From contig CALJLD010000085.1 of assembly GCA_937982665.1 (NCBI GenBank), positions 1 to 64,000 on the forward strand: a stretch of DNA of 64,000 nucleotides, written 5' to 3'. This document shows positions 46,957-54,997 of the stretch, one piece after another. Origin of the DNA: an uncultured Planctomycetales bacterium (GTDB lineage: Bacteria > Planctomycetota > Planctomycetia > Pirellulales > S012-138). Each line of letters starts with the position of its first letter. Within the stretch, counting starts at the first letter, position 1. The notes under the pieces are model-generated. The model was not told the origin of the DNA. It saw only the letters and a program-made list of their open reading frames with translations, and ran no database searches. The translations under genes were made by a program, and so were the position numbers.

Positions 46957-47191
46957 GGCGGGAAAGCCATTTCTTGCTTGCAACAAGCTTGTCTTCGACT
47001 AGCGTGGAATTCATACGGTCTTCGATCCCCGCCCGCCGCCTCGGCGAGTGGGGGTCGGGCCGTTCTTCGGTTTGCGAGTTCGCTGGCGGGTTCTCCGCAT
47101 CATTTCCGCGAACTTTCCCCTGACTCCCACCCGGATGGAATTGCGCCGCAATTCTCTCGCGATTGATCTGCTGCAACTTCGAGGCTCACCC

Positions 47192-47614
47192 ATGAAGCGC
47201 GTTTTGTTGATGGCCGCCTGCGCGGCAATGTTCTTGTCCTTCGGCATGGCTCAAGCGAGCGCACAAGACGGCTTGGGGCTGGGATATGGCTACGGCTATG
47301 GTTACGGAAACTACCCGTTGTACGGCCGCGACCACATTCCGTACTACGCCCTGCATCCGCCGGTCTATTACAGCTATCCCGTGCCGCGACCTTACGGTTG
47401 GTCTCCGTTCGCGTATCCCGGAACTGTGCAAACTCCGGACGTGGACTTTGCCGCGGCGATTGCCCCCAAGACAATTGACAATCCGTACGTCAAAGTGAAG
47501 CAGGTTCCCCGCAAGCCGGCGGACAGCCACACAACCGCTATCGAGCCGATTCGCATTGTGAATCCGTTCGTCTCACAGACCAAGCTGGCAAGCGAACGTC
47601 GCGACGTTCAGTAG
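47192..47614 (+). CDS. Small secreted Gly/Tyr/Pro-rich protein
   Basis: From ATG 47192 the protein has 140 residues: a signal peptide (VLLMAACAAMFLSFGMAQAS) cut near ASA/QDG, then a low-complexity GLGLGYGYGYGYGNYPLYG run near residues 27-45. A Tyr/Pro-rich segment and a Val/Pro/Lys-rich end (KTIDNPYVKVKQVPRKPAD) follow. Gly-Tyr repeats are found in adhesive or surface proteins, but I do not recognise a family. Its transcript ends at a strong terminator. Confidence 0.75.
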   Translation: MKRVLLMAACAAMFLSFGMAQASAQDGLGLGYGYGYGYGNYPLYGRDHIPYYALHPPVYYSYPVPRPYGWSPFAYPGTVQTPDVDFAAAIAPKTIDNPYVKVKQVPRKPADSHTTAIEPIRIVNPFVSQTKLASERRDVQ

Positions 47615-47697
47615 TTAATGCTTGCGGCCGTCTTGGCCTGGCGATGAATGCATTGCCATCAACTGACCATGACGGAGTGTCCTGATTGAAACCAACA

Positions 47698-47738
47698 AAT
47701 TGGCCAGGTGCGCAAAGTGAGCGTGCCTGGCCAATTTT
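47698..47738 (+). terminator. Rho-independent terminator
   Basis: A stem of about 16 bp with one mismatch (AATTGGCCAGGTGCGC / GCGTGCCTGGCCAATT), a 6-nt loop and a short T run. It ends the Gly/Tyr-rich protein gene. Confidence 0.85.
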
Positions 47739-47810
47739 CGTTTCGCTCTCGCGAGAAATTGCCAATGCGCGATTGTTGGCGAACAACTCGCACTTGCCGC
47801 GTGTCCTCTC

Positions 47811-47842
47811 TTGCGCGACATAACATGCAAACGCGCTATAAT
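47811..47842 (+). promoter_or_regulatory. Candidate promoter of the HTH-receiver gene
   Basis: A consensus TATAAT at 47837-47842 follows TTGCGC at 47811-47816, with a 20-nt spacer that is longer than ideal. If active it gives a leader of about 690 nt. Confidence 0.3.
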
Positions 47843-47849
47843 CGTTAAG

Positions 47850-48532
47850 GACCGATACGGCAAATTGCCGCCGAAATCGTTGCAACGGTTTCACCGTTTC
47901 TTCACGGAAATCCCGGTCATCTTTGTGCTCTCGGCGCATGCGCAGAGCCTGGATTGACCCCCTTGATCGTTGCGCACGCGAGATTCGGTCTAAAGTCGCG
48001 CCCCTGATTTTCTCGAAATAACATTCGGACGGTATCCCGGCCTTGCGCGGAATTCGTGTTTGCGCCGGGGGCAATAACCCAGGGGGGTTCGCTGATTCTG
48101 CCGTTGCGCCGCGCTCCATTCGCGCGCCGCAATCTTCGGCAGGTTTCGCGCGCTCTCTTGCGCGATTGTTCCGTTCGTCCAGGCGCAAGCCAACGTTTTG
48201 CAGTGAACATCGGTTGTGGAGCGGCTGCCCAAAGCTTCTCTAATTTACGGATTTTCACTGTGCTTCCGACGCTTGCATGTCCGATGGATTCATTAGGCGC
48301 GGCGACAGATGGAGCTGATCCGCGGCCAAGGAGAAGCGAGAAACATAGAGTAGCCCCGACCCAGATGTTTCGTTTTGGCGGGTCCCAGAGATGGTGACGA
48401 AGGATCGCAATCCCGCCTGCGACGGAGCAAGGGGCATGTGCTGAGAGAGCGACAAGTGCCGTGGGTCCAAAAATACGGCCATGACGCGAGCTCGGCGGAG
48501 TTCCAAACCAAGCGAAGAATGGAGAGCCTGCG
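47850..48532 (+). other. Long leader before the HTH-receiver gene, no gene recognised
   Basis: About 680 bp of GC-rich sequence with no protein-like frame on the plus strand; short frames on the minus strand (up to 216 codons) lack homology character. The region has G- and C-runs near 48063-48095 (GGGGGCAATAACCC then AGGGGGG) that could fold. It may be a structured 5' leader, but I cannot name a class. Confidence 0.4.
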
Positions 48533-49105
48533 ATGAAGGTCTTCACAACTGGTCAAGTCGCCAAGATTTGTAAAGTGGCGCCGCGCACAGTGAGTAAGTG
48601 GTTCGATTCTGGACGCCTGAAAGGCTACCGGATCCCCGGTTCCCAAGACCGACGTATTCCCCGCGAATACTTGATTCGGTTCCTCAAAGAGCATGGTATG
48701 CCTTTGGGAGAACTCGAAGACGAAACCATGGCCAAGGTATTGATCGTGGCCCAGGATCAGGTCCTGATTGAAAACCTGAAACGTGAATTGCCCGAGAACA
48801 AAGCCTTTAAGGTGGCCACGGCCTCCAGCGGGTTTGACGCCGGGATTCAAGCGGAAAGCTTCCATCCGGATGCCATCATTGTCGACTTCTCGATTGGCAA
48901 GACGGAAGCCCTGCAGATTTGCCAAAACCTGCGCCGCAACAATGAGTTTGCTGAGATCGTGCTGATCGCCTTGTTGCCGGATGACGGCAGCTCCACCAGC
49001 TTCGATCGCTCTGCGATCAACGAAACGTTCAAGAAACCGTTTGATGCGGCGCTACTCGCCCAGCGCCTGCAAACGCTTGTGGGCTCCCGCAAGGAACTCG
49101 TCTAG
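48533..49105 (+). CDS. DNA-binding protein: MerR/excisionase-type HTH fused to a degenerate receiver domain
   Basis: This 190-residue protein has an N-terminal excisionase-like helix-turn-helix (TTGQVAKICKVAPRTVSKWF, DSGRLKGYRIPGSQDRRIPR) and, from residue 67, a response-regulator receiver domain (AKVLIVAQDQVLIENLKREL, DAIIVDFSIGK, ETFKKPFDAALLAQRL). The likely phosphoacceptor Asp118 and the Lys168 of KKPF are present. The acidic pair that binds Mg2+ is replaced by Ala73-Gln74, so phosphorylation is doubtful. HTH first and receiver second is the reverse of normal response regulators. Ribosome site GGAGAG precedes the ATG. Confidence 0.85.
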   Translation: MKVFTTGQVAKICKVAPRTVSKWFDSGRLKGYRIPGSQDRRIPREYLIRFLKEHGMPLGELEDETMAKVLIVAQDQVLIENLKRELPENKAFKVATASSGFDAGIQAESFHPDAIIVDFSIGKTEALQICQNLRRNNEFAEIVLIALLPDDGSSTSFDRSAINETFKKPFDAALLAQRLQTLVGSRKELV

Positions 49106-49203
49106 AACGCTCGCCGATCCGTTCTTCGCCAAGTCAACCATCCGTCGCGGTGGACCCCCGCGACGCGCATCAGTCGGGCGTCATGACACGATCATGACGC
49201 CAA
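49106..49203. other. Short intergenic stretch
   Basis: No terminator with a T run is visible after the HTH-receiver gene. The direct repeat TCATGACACGATCATGACG near 49182 is short and of unknown meaning. Confidence 0.25.
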
Positions 49204-49758
49204 GTGCCCGCCGAAGGCCTTCGCTTCGGCACAGCAGGTCAGCGACACACGGCACAAACGCAATCGCTGCGTCTCTTGATAGCCACTCTCCTTCGAGAGA
49301 TTCTGCATTGCGGTGTCGACCGCGCCACGAGCGAGATGATCGTGGTTGCCGCAACCTGCTCTTGCAACAACATGTGCTCCGCACTTCGCGGAATTCCCAG
49401 CGACCAAGAGGCGCAATCGAAGGAATCGATTGCTTTGGAAATGCCGGGCGCCCGGGCCCGGTTTCTCCTATCGTCAACGTCTGTCGCCTGCTTGCTGATT
49501 GCAATCGTCCACTTCTGGCAGGTCGACACTTTGCCCCTGTGCGGTCACCTGCGTCGCGCGAAGGTCGAGAACATGCTGGCGTTCCTGTCGCGAATTCACG
49601 ACGTGCTGCATCACAACGAGATGCTGCATTGCGTACTCATGCATCTTGAGCAGGCCTGTGCGGCGAGCAATGGCCGCGCGACGATGAAATTCCAAATTGC
49701 CAAAGAGCGAGCTGGCAAATTCCCACGGAAGCTGCGCAGTGGGCAACACGAGTTTTGA
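49204..49758 (+). CDS. Doubtful hypothetical protein (184 residues)
   Basis: A GTG-started frame of 184 codons with fairly high third-position GC in its second half (ENMLAFLSRIHDVLHHNEML, MHLEQACAASNGRATMKF). It has no ribosome site that I trust and no family I recognise. Minus-strand frames cover the same stretch and are equally unconvincing. The stop lies 42 bp from the second 12-bp repeat element. It may be a decayed gene or non-coding. Confidence 0.25.
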   Translation: MPAEGLRFGTAGQRHTAQTQSLRLLIATLLREILHCGVDRATSEMIVVAATCSCNNMCSALRGIPSDQEAQSKESIALEMPGARARFLLSSTSVACLLIAIVHFWQVDTLPLCGHLRRAKVENMLAFLSRIHDVLHHNEMLHCVLMHLEQACAASNGRATMKFQIAKERAGKFPRKLRSGQHEF

Positions 49759-49800
49759 AAAAAAATCTGCGACGCGCGGATCTCGCGCGAAAAAATGCCG

Positions 49801-49944
49801 TTCGGCCGAGATCCAATTCCGGCGTTACATCCTGGATTACACCCGGGGTTACCACCCGCCGTTACACCCGGTGTTGCGCCCGGCGTTACATCCTGGGTCA
49901 CGGGCGATTTTGCCAGGGTTACGCCCAGGATTGCGGTCATTTTG
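49801..49944. repeat. 12-bp-unit degenerate tandem repeat element, copy 2
   Basis: Same element as at 11-165, same orientation, aligned without gaps over about 130 nt at about 88% identity, with the core 49831-49870 identical to 52-91. The flanks of the two copies differ, so the repeated unit is the element itself, not a larger duplication. Confidence 0.85.
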
Positions 49945-50104
49945 AGGGTTAGCGTCCGGCAAGGCATGCCGAAATCACTTTTGGCCCGACCGGTAACACG
50001 CTGTCAGCGGCAGATCTGCACGCGGTGCCCGATCAGTCGAATGTCCGAAAGTTCACTTCGTGCGTAGAAGCCGCTCATGTTACGCGCCTCAAGCGTGCAT
50101 TGCC

Positions 50105-50371
50105 CTAACCAGCTTTTTTGGGCGAAGGGTCTGCTGCACTGCTTGAGGCTGGCTTTCGTTTGAGGAACCACAGCGCAATCAGCATTGCGACGAGGCCGCC
50201 GATTGGCGACGCGCACAAGCTTAGAACGATTGTGATGCCAGGGCCCATCGTCTCTTGGCCTTTGGCGGCCTCTTCGAGATGGGCGTCTTGTGCTGTAATT
50301 ATGCAAGGCGCAGCGGTAGCCACAGCCCCGGCAAGGAACGCAACAAGACAAATCACAATGGTTCTACCCAT
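50105..50371 (-). CDS. Small membrane protein, two helices
   Basis: This 88-residue protein starts MGRTIVICLVAFLAGAVATA (a signal-like or membrane helix). It then has a short periplasmic stretch, a second hydrophobic segment (GITIVLSLCASPIGGLVAML), WFLKRKP and a polar tail. No family is recognised. It lies 60 bp downstream of the SUKH-1 gene on the same strand and may be co-transcribed with it. Confidence 0.6.
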   Translation of the reverse strand: MGRTIVICLVAFLAGAVATAAPCIITAQDAHLEEAAKGQETMGPGITIVLSLCASPIGGLVAMLIALWFLKRKPASSSAADPSPKKAG

Positions 50372-50431
50372 CGTTGCATTGTACCGGGCGTCAACGTCGG
50401 CTGCAGTTGCGAGTCTTGCACTGCTTCCATG

Positions 50432-50863
50432 TCACAGATCGATTTCATCGTAGCTGGCGTAATCGGCCTTCCAGACATCGATGATTTTCGACCCGACAAC
50501 TTCGTATTGCGTTTCCATGTGATGGTGATAGGCGATGATTTCGCTTGGATCGTGTTGATTGATGCCCCAACATGCACCGCCACTGGTGCCACCAAAAAAA
50601 ATGAATGACTTGAACGACGGCTTGGAATACTCAACCCAATAGAGCCTGGTCATTGTGACCAACGACCCGCTGGAGTCCTCGTCGAACAGCGCGAATAAGT
50701 ATGCGGCGTTGCCGAGTTCTTCGCGAAATCCATTGCATTCCAAATAGAATTCTCGCAGGGGCTCGGGCAGCTTTACGCCAAGGGTTGCCTCCGCCTGCGC
50801 AATCTCTTGAGGAGTTGCCGGGGGCGATAACCGGGCGTAAGGAAATTCGTCATGAAGGGTCAT
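50432..50863 (-). CDS. SMI1/KNR4 (SUKH-1) family protein
   Basis: This 143-residue protein matches the SMI1/KNR4 domain: LSPPATPQEIAQAEATLGVK, LPEPLREFYLECNGFRE (residues 33-49), then YLFALFDEDSSG, FIFFGGTSGGACWGINQHDP and DVWKADYASYDE. In bacteria this superfamily holds immunity proteins against polymorphic toxins, as well as household members. No toxin gene is adjacent. It may be paired with the small membrane protein gene downstream. Confidence 0.88.
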   Translation of the reverse strand: MTLHDEFPYARLSPPATPQEIAQAEATLGVKLPEPLREFYLECNGFREELGNAAYLFALFDEDSSGSLVTMTRLYWVEYSKPSFKSFIFFGGTSGGACWGINQHDPSEIIAYHHHMETQYEVVGSKIIDVWKADYASYDEIDL

Positions 50864-51000
50864 TTCGCTGGCCTCCCGTTCAAGGCGCCAGGGATCTTTG
50901 CAAAAATGGCTCGTATGTGGCGGCTCTTACGATCGCTCGTGGCTGGCAGTTGTGGAAGGTGGGTCTTGACCACCCTACTTCAATTGCTTGCGCCACTTCA

Positions 51001-51924
51001 CTACCGCATGGGGCCGATGTACTTTTTTGCGACGACGACCTGATCAAACCAAACGGTGTGCGACTGAGTGTTGGCGGTGTCCGTGTGTTTGCCGGCGTGC
51101 TGTTCCGTGTGGCCGAAGGCGCGTTCCGTGACGTAGCTCATCAGCCAGAAGACATTCGCTTTGAGTTTGTCCGTGGTGCGCCAGTTGACGCCAGTGACGT
51201 GTGCGATCCGTTCGCCGTTTCGCCAAAGCGTTTGTTCTCCGTCGCGCTCGCCGGGCGTGTTGAGCTTGACGCGGACTTCCATGCAGATCCATTCGTCGCG
51301 GGGGATATTGCCATCCTCGGCTGGGAAACTGTTGCCCCAGAATTTTCCGTCGGGGGCGGCCTTCATCTCGGGCCAATAGGTGTAGAAGTTCCACTTGCCT
51401 GGCGGCGGATTGTTGCCCCAATCAAACCATGGCTCAACGCCGGTGGTGAAGAAGTCATCGCCTTGCGGTTGGAGTCCGGCTTTGCCAAAGCTGCCCCAGC
51501 GTTCCACTTCGCCGTTGATGTGGACGAAGTGATGCACATAGCCGGCATCCGCGGCGAACTTGACATAGAAGCGGGCGAAAATTTCGTCCTGGCCTGCGGG
51601 CAACCATTTGATCAGGCCGCCACCGTTATTCTTGCCACGGGTTGCCGTCATTCGGCAGGCATGAGCGCCGAAGTACGCAGCGGATTCTTCGTTTGTGACG
51701 GCAACGCGCGTCTCGTCGCCGCCGGACTGATCTTCGTCCCAATGATCGAGCTTGCCTGACTCGAAGTCATCGGCGAACAATACGTCCGAGTCGTTCGCGA
51801 TTTGGGCATCGCCGGGATAGTTGGCCGCGAGCCCAACCGGCTTATTCGTGTCCTGCTGCTGAAGTTGAACTGCAGGCGAAACGCAGAGCAGCAGGAGCAG
51901 TGCGTGGTGCGCGGTGAATGCCAT
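51001..51924 (-). CDS. Exported ConA-like/polysaccharide-lyase-like protein
   Basis: From ATG 51924 (ribosome site GGGAG) the protein has 307 residues with a signal peptide (FTAHHALLLLLCVSPAVQ). The body is beta-rich: LFADDFESGKLDHWDE near residue 50, EIFARFYVKFAADAGYVHHF, KWNFYTYWPEMKAAPDGKFW, WICMEVRVKLNTPGERDGEQ and VWFDQVVVAKKYIGP at the end. This order matches the concanavalin-like jelly roll used by planctomycete polysaccharide lyases and carbohydrate-binding proteins. Catalytic residues cannot be assigned. It is probably involved in breaking down or binding a sugar polymer outside the cell. Confidence 0.75.
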   Translation of the reverse strand: MAFTAHHALLLLLCVSPAVQLQQQDTNKPVGLAANYPGDAQIANDSDVLFADDFESGKLDHWDEDQSGGDETRVAVTNEESAAYFGAHACRMTATRGKNNGGGLIKWLPAGQDEIFARFYVKFAADAGYVHHFVHINGEVERWGSFGKAGLQPQGDDFFTTGVEPWFDWGNNPPPGKWNFYTYWPEMKAAPDGKFWGNSFPAEDGNIPRDEWICMEVRVKLNTPGERDGEQTLWRNGERIAHVTGVNWRTTDKLKANVFWLMSYVTERAFGHTEQHAGKHTDTANTQSHTVWFDQVVVAKKYIGPMR

Positions 51925-52068
51925 GATTGGGCTCCCGGGTTGGGCGAACAATTCGACGGTTCAGTCTATCGTTCGACGATGTTGGGAGCCAACGCTGGGG
52001 AGTTTGGTCGTTGTCGAATGCGCTTGGTCGCGGGGGCGGCAAGAATTGCGCGAGGTGTTGCGCCGCCA

Positions 52069-52111
52069 CCTCATCCGCCTGCGGCACCTTCTCCCCCACG
52101 GGGAAGAAGGG
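52069..52111. repeat. Palindrome CCTTCTCCCC/GGGGAAGAAGG
   Basis: The inverted repeat CCTTCTCCCC...GGGGAAGAAGG is preceded by CTCATCCGCCTGCGGCA. This combination is a known kind of dispersed bacterial palindrome. It lies 22 bp from the element at 52133-52283. Confidence 0.55.
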
Positions 52112-52132
52112 AGTAGTTTTCTGCCCTTCCCG

Positions 52133-52283
52133 TGCGCAAAAGAGGTGCCACTGGAAGCTCGCTTCCAGTGTTCGCTACGCTCGACTTGGTTTGAGAATTA
52201 TTGTTCTAAATCGCGCGAAGAGATGACGTCAAACGTTGCCCAACGGGCACTGGTAGCGAGCTACCAGTGGCACCCTTTGCGCA
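52133..52283. mobile_element. MITE-like element with terminal inverted repeats and internal palindromes
   Basis: The left end (52133-52154, TGCGCAAAAGAGGTGCCACT then GG) matches the reverse complement of the right end (52264-52283) with two differences. Each end overlaps a perfect palindrome with 10-bp arms: CACTGGAAGC/GCTTCCAGTG at 52149-52170 and CACTGGTAGC/GCTACCAGTG at 52248-52269. The 151-bp element has no gene. It is probably a dispersed repeat of the genome. Confidence 0.65.
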
Positions 52284-52389
52284 ACGGCCCTCCGGCGCGC
52301 GATAATGTCGTGTGAAAAATAGTGACGAACGCAAGTCACACGTCCCCAATTCGGATTGATAAGCGACAAGTCACTTCACACTTGACTGG

Positions 52390-52409
52390 ATTCCCGCCTG
52401 CGCGGGAAT
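52390..52409. repeat. REP-like palindrome ATTCCCGC-ctgc-GCGGGAAT
   Basis: Perfect 8-bp arms around CTGC, preceded by TTGACTGG and followed by GACG. The same unit is at 1545-1564. Confidence 0.8.
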
Positions 52410-52437
52410 GACGTTGGGGGAGAAGCAAGATCCGCGT

Positions 52438-53316
52438 TCACCCGCCGACGTCTTGGCGGAAGCGTTCGAGTTCGTCGACGCGTTGTTGCAACTCGGCGAT
52501 GGCCTCTTCGAACTCGCGTTGGGCGGCGGCGAATTCCGCGCGGATCTGGCTGAGGTCGTTGGCGAGGTTGGCCGTTTCGGCTGACGATATTTGAGATTGA
52601 TGAGTGTGGGCGGCCGATTGTTGGGCCGCCGTTGAATGGGGTGCTTGTGATTGACTTGCTGCGGATGGCATGCGCGCCGAATCCGCGTGGGCTGCTGCAG
52701 TGGAAGGCGTTGATGCTGAAGTTTGTGGTTCGGAAACTCTCGCGCTGCCTTGGTCGACTTCGTCAAAGTCACTCGTATTATGGTCGCGCTTGAGCCGTTC
52801 CAGTTCTTTGGCCGAGTAGAGCGCATGCGTGACGATGTGGCCGCGGCCTTCGGGTGTGAGGCCGATGATGAGTCCGCGCGACTTGAGCGCATCAACCACT
52901 GGCTTGAGCGCGGCGAGGTCGGCAATTTTTTCCATGCGTGCGGCGCGGCCGCGGAGTTCGCCAACGGTTTGCGCGCCGCGAAGCAAGAGTTCGGTCATCA
53001 CAGCAGCTTCAACTTTGTCCACGCCCATCCATTCGTAGATGGCGTGGCGGTACTTGGCCGTGCGGCCGCCGCCTTGCACTTCCAACACGGCCCCAGCCTG
53101 ACGAAGATCTTCCAGAGCATCCTCCAGCTGATCTTCATTCAAGTCCATTTGCGGATCACGGTTGCTCTTTTGATTGCAGCCGTTCCGCAAAGCGTTGAGC
53201 GTCAGCGGATAGGCGTCCGGCGTGGTCTTCGCCTTCTCAACCAGAACGCCCAGCACGCGACGCTCGATTGAGCTGAGCGGCTTCCAGGCGGGTTGCGATG
53301 AAGTTTGTTCTTCCAT
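52438..53316 (-). CDS. yceH: YceH (DUF480/UPF0502) family protein with coiled-coil tail
   Basis: This 292-residue protein starts with the YceH double winged-helix domain: LSSIERRVLGVLVEKAKTTP, DAYPLTLNALRNGCNQKSNR, VEAAVMTELLLRGAQTVGEL and AALKPVVDALKSRGLI (to about residue 170). An Ala/Ser/Gln-rich linker (HSTAAQQSAAHTHQSQ) leads to a C-terminal coiled coil (FEEAIAELQQRVDELERF). The coiled coil is longer than in enterobacterial YceH. The function is not established; DNA binding is suggested by the fold. It stands alone. Confidence 0.9.
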   Translation of the reverse strand: MEEQTSSQPAWKPLSSIERRVLGVLVEKAKTTPDAYPLTLNALRNGCNQKSNRDPQMDLNEDQLEDALEDLRQAGAVLEVQGGGRTAKYRHAIYEWMGVDKVEAAVMTELLLRGAQTVGELRGRAARMEKIADLAALKPVVDALKSRGLIIGLTPEGRGHIVTHALYSAKELERLKRDHNTSDFDEVDQGSARVSEPQTSASTPSTAAAHADSARMPSAASQSQAPHSTAAQQSAAHTHQSQISSAETANLANDLSQIRAEFAAAQREFEEAIAELQQRVDELERFRQDVGG

Positions 53317-53449
53317 GGAGATGTTCCAAGTGATTCCGCGACAATCGTTGAGCCATGAATCTACTGAGATTTCGCTATCGATTAAATGGCACTTTGCAGG
53401 CGCGCATGTATTCGGGTGATGTCGGAGTTCGTCCCGCAGAGTGTACTTG

Positions 53450-54112
53450 TCAACTCCAGCGCGCTGAGTCCGTCAACTTGAATGCCGCATCGGCGACATC
53501 GGGTGGCTCATAAGGGCAAGTTTCCGGCGTCAAGTAGCCGCATTCTTCAGGCAGGTTCAGGTGATCTGGATCGAAAAGAAAACTATGGTTTTCTCGCGCC
53601 ATCTTGTCTGACCATCGGCTGACCGGCGCGCGGATGTTCAGCGAGACACTTTCTCTAACCACCCAGCGATCAGTCCAGTCGTTCACGTGCAGATGCTCGG
53701 AGAAAGCGCGTTCGTCAAACGGCGTTGCGACAAGCGACTCGACAATTTGCGCGAGCTTCTCAAAGCCTGACCTATTGCCGGCGAGAATGAGTTCCATAAC
53801 AAACTGTGAACCGCGGAACGCGCACCGCTCCACAAGCCGAATGCGAGGCTTCACGGGTGAGTCTTGAGCCGGAAGTATGAGGACTGGCTGTGAATTGGAA
53901 GTCGTGAAGGGAACTCGTTCCAGGTCCAAGGTTTTCTTGGCTCGAAGCTGAGTACGGAGCGAATTCACCAGGTAGGCGAAGCCTTGCTCATCTCCGAAGA
54001 CCCAATAATCAGGCTTGGAAAGAAAGAAACTGTCAGACTCCCAACTCGTTTGACTGCGGAAAAAGTAGAGGTGTTGGGTGTCTGCACTTCCTGATTTAGT
54101 TTTACGCGCCAT
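53450..54112 (-). CDS. Hypothetical protein
   Basis: This 220-residue protein has no signal peptide and no family I recognise. The N-terminal part (QHLYFFRSQTSWESDSFFLS, KPDYWVFGDEQGFAYLVNSL) is aromatic and compact, and the middle (VKPRIRLVERCAFRGSQFVM) is basic. The pattern of a small soluble single-domain protein recalls immunity-type proteins, but this is only an impression. It starts 3 bp after the argB stop, so it is almost surely translated from the argB transcript. Confidence 0.7.
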   Translation of the reverse strand: MARKTKSGSADTQHLYFFRSQTSWESDSFFLSKPDYWVFGDEQGFAYLVNSLRTQLRAKKTLDLERVPFTTSNSQPVLILPAQDSPVKPRIRLVERCAFRGSQFVMELILAGNRSGFEKLAQIVESLVATPFDERAFSEHLHVNDWTDRWVVRESVSLNIRAPVSRWSDKMARENHSFLFDPDHLNLPEECGYLTPETCPYEPPDVADAAFKLTDSARWS

Positions 54113-54115
54113 CAG

Positions 54116-54997
54116 CTACTCATCCCGCGCGATTTCTGTCCCGACGCCACTGGTTGTGTAAACCTCCAACAGCAGCGAGTGCCGCAGGCGGCCATCAACG
54201 ATGTGCACTTTCTTCACGCCGCGTTCGAGCGTTTCCAGGCAAGCTTCCAGCTTGGGAATCATGCCAGCATCGGTGACGCCATCAGCGATGAGTTTGCGTG
54301 CTTCGCTGGCGCGGAGACTGGGGATGAGCGAATTGGGATCGTTCTTGTCCTGGCGGACGCCGTTGACGTCACTGAGGTAAACCATCTTCTCGGCGCCAAT
54401 CGCCTGAGCGATGGCGGTCGCGGCGGTATCGGCATTGACGTTGAGCTTGGTGCGGTTTGGTCCCCAGCACATGGATGGGATCACTGGAACAATGTTGGCA
54501 TAGCAAAGGTTTTCGATGGTGGAGCGATCGACTTTGGTGACCGTGCCCACGTGGCCCAGGTCTACATCGTTTCCGTCAGCGTCTTTGAGTTTGAGGACTT
54601 CGCCCTGCAGCGCGCAGGTGGTGTGGAAGTTGAGCGGCGCGGCCCGACCGCCCAAGTCCTCGATCTTATCGGCAATGGCGGTGTTGGTTTCGTAAGCGAG
54701 AACCTGCTCAACGATGGCGAGCGTGGCGTCATCCGTGTAACGGCGCCCGTCGATGAACTTGGGTTCCAGGCCTGCTTCTTCCATCTTGCGAGTGATGGCC
54801 GCGCCGCCGCCATGCACAATCACCGGCCGCATGCCGACAGTCTCCATGAAGACCACATCCAGCAGCAGGTGCCGCAGGGCATCGGCATCATCAATCACGC
54901 GGCCACCAATCTTGATAACGGTGACTTTATCGCGGAAGCGGCGGATCCAGTGCAGCGCTTCAATCAGAACGTCAGCTTTGGCAATCGCGTCTTGCAA
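54116..54997 (-). CDS. argB: Acetylglutamate kinase
   Basis: ArgB phosphorylates N-acetylglutamate in arginine synthesis. The 293-residue protein has [20 protein letters not shown] with the ATP Lys, [40 protein letters not shown] and, near the end, [20 protein letters not shown] and [20 protein letters not shown]. The start is a TTG at 54997 behind GGGAGA, a strong ribosome site; no ATG fits. A hypothetical gene follows after 3 bp. No other arg gene is near, so the arginine genes are scattered. Confidence 0.96.
   Translation of the reverse strand: MQDAIAKADVLIEALHWIRRFRDKVTVIKIGGRVIDDADALRHLLLDVVFMETVGMRPVIVHGGGAAITRKMEEAGLEPKFIDGRRYTDDATLAIVEQVLAYETNTAIADKIEDLGGRAAPLNFHTTCALQGEVLKLKDADGNDVDLGHVGTVTKVDRSTIENLCYANIVPVIPSMCWGPNRTKLNVNADTAATAIAQAIGAEKMVYLSDVNGVRQDKNDPNSLIPSLRASEARKLIADGVTDAGMIPKLEACLETLERGVKKVHIVDGRLRHSLLLEVYTTSGVGTEIARDE

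Noticed and set aside
47538..48546. Minus-strand frames of 216 and 209 codons in the leader of the HTH-receiver gene
   Set aside because: They are Arg- and Pro-rich products of GC-rich non-coding DNA, overlapping each other, with no start signals or homology.
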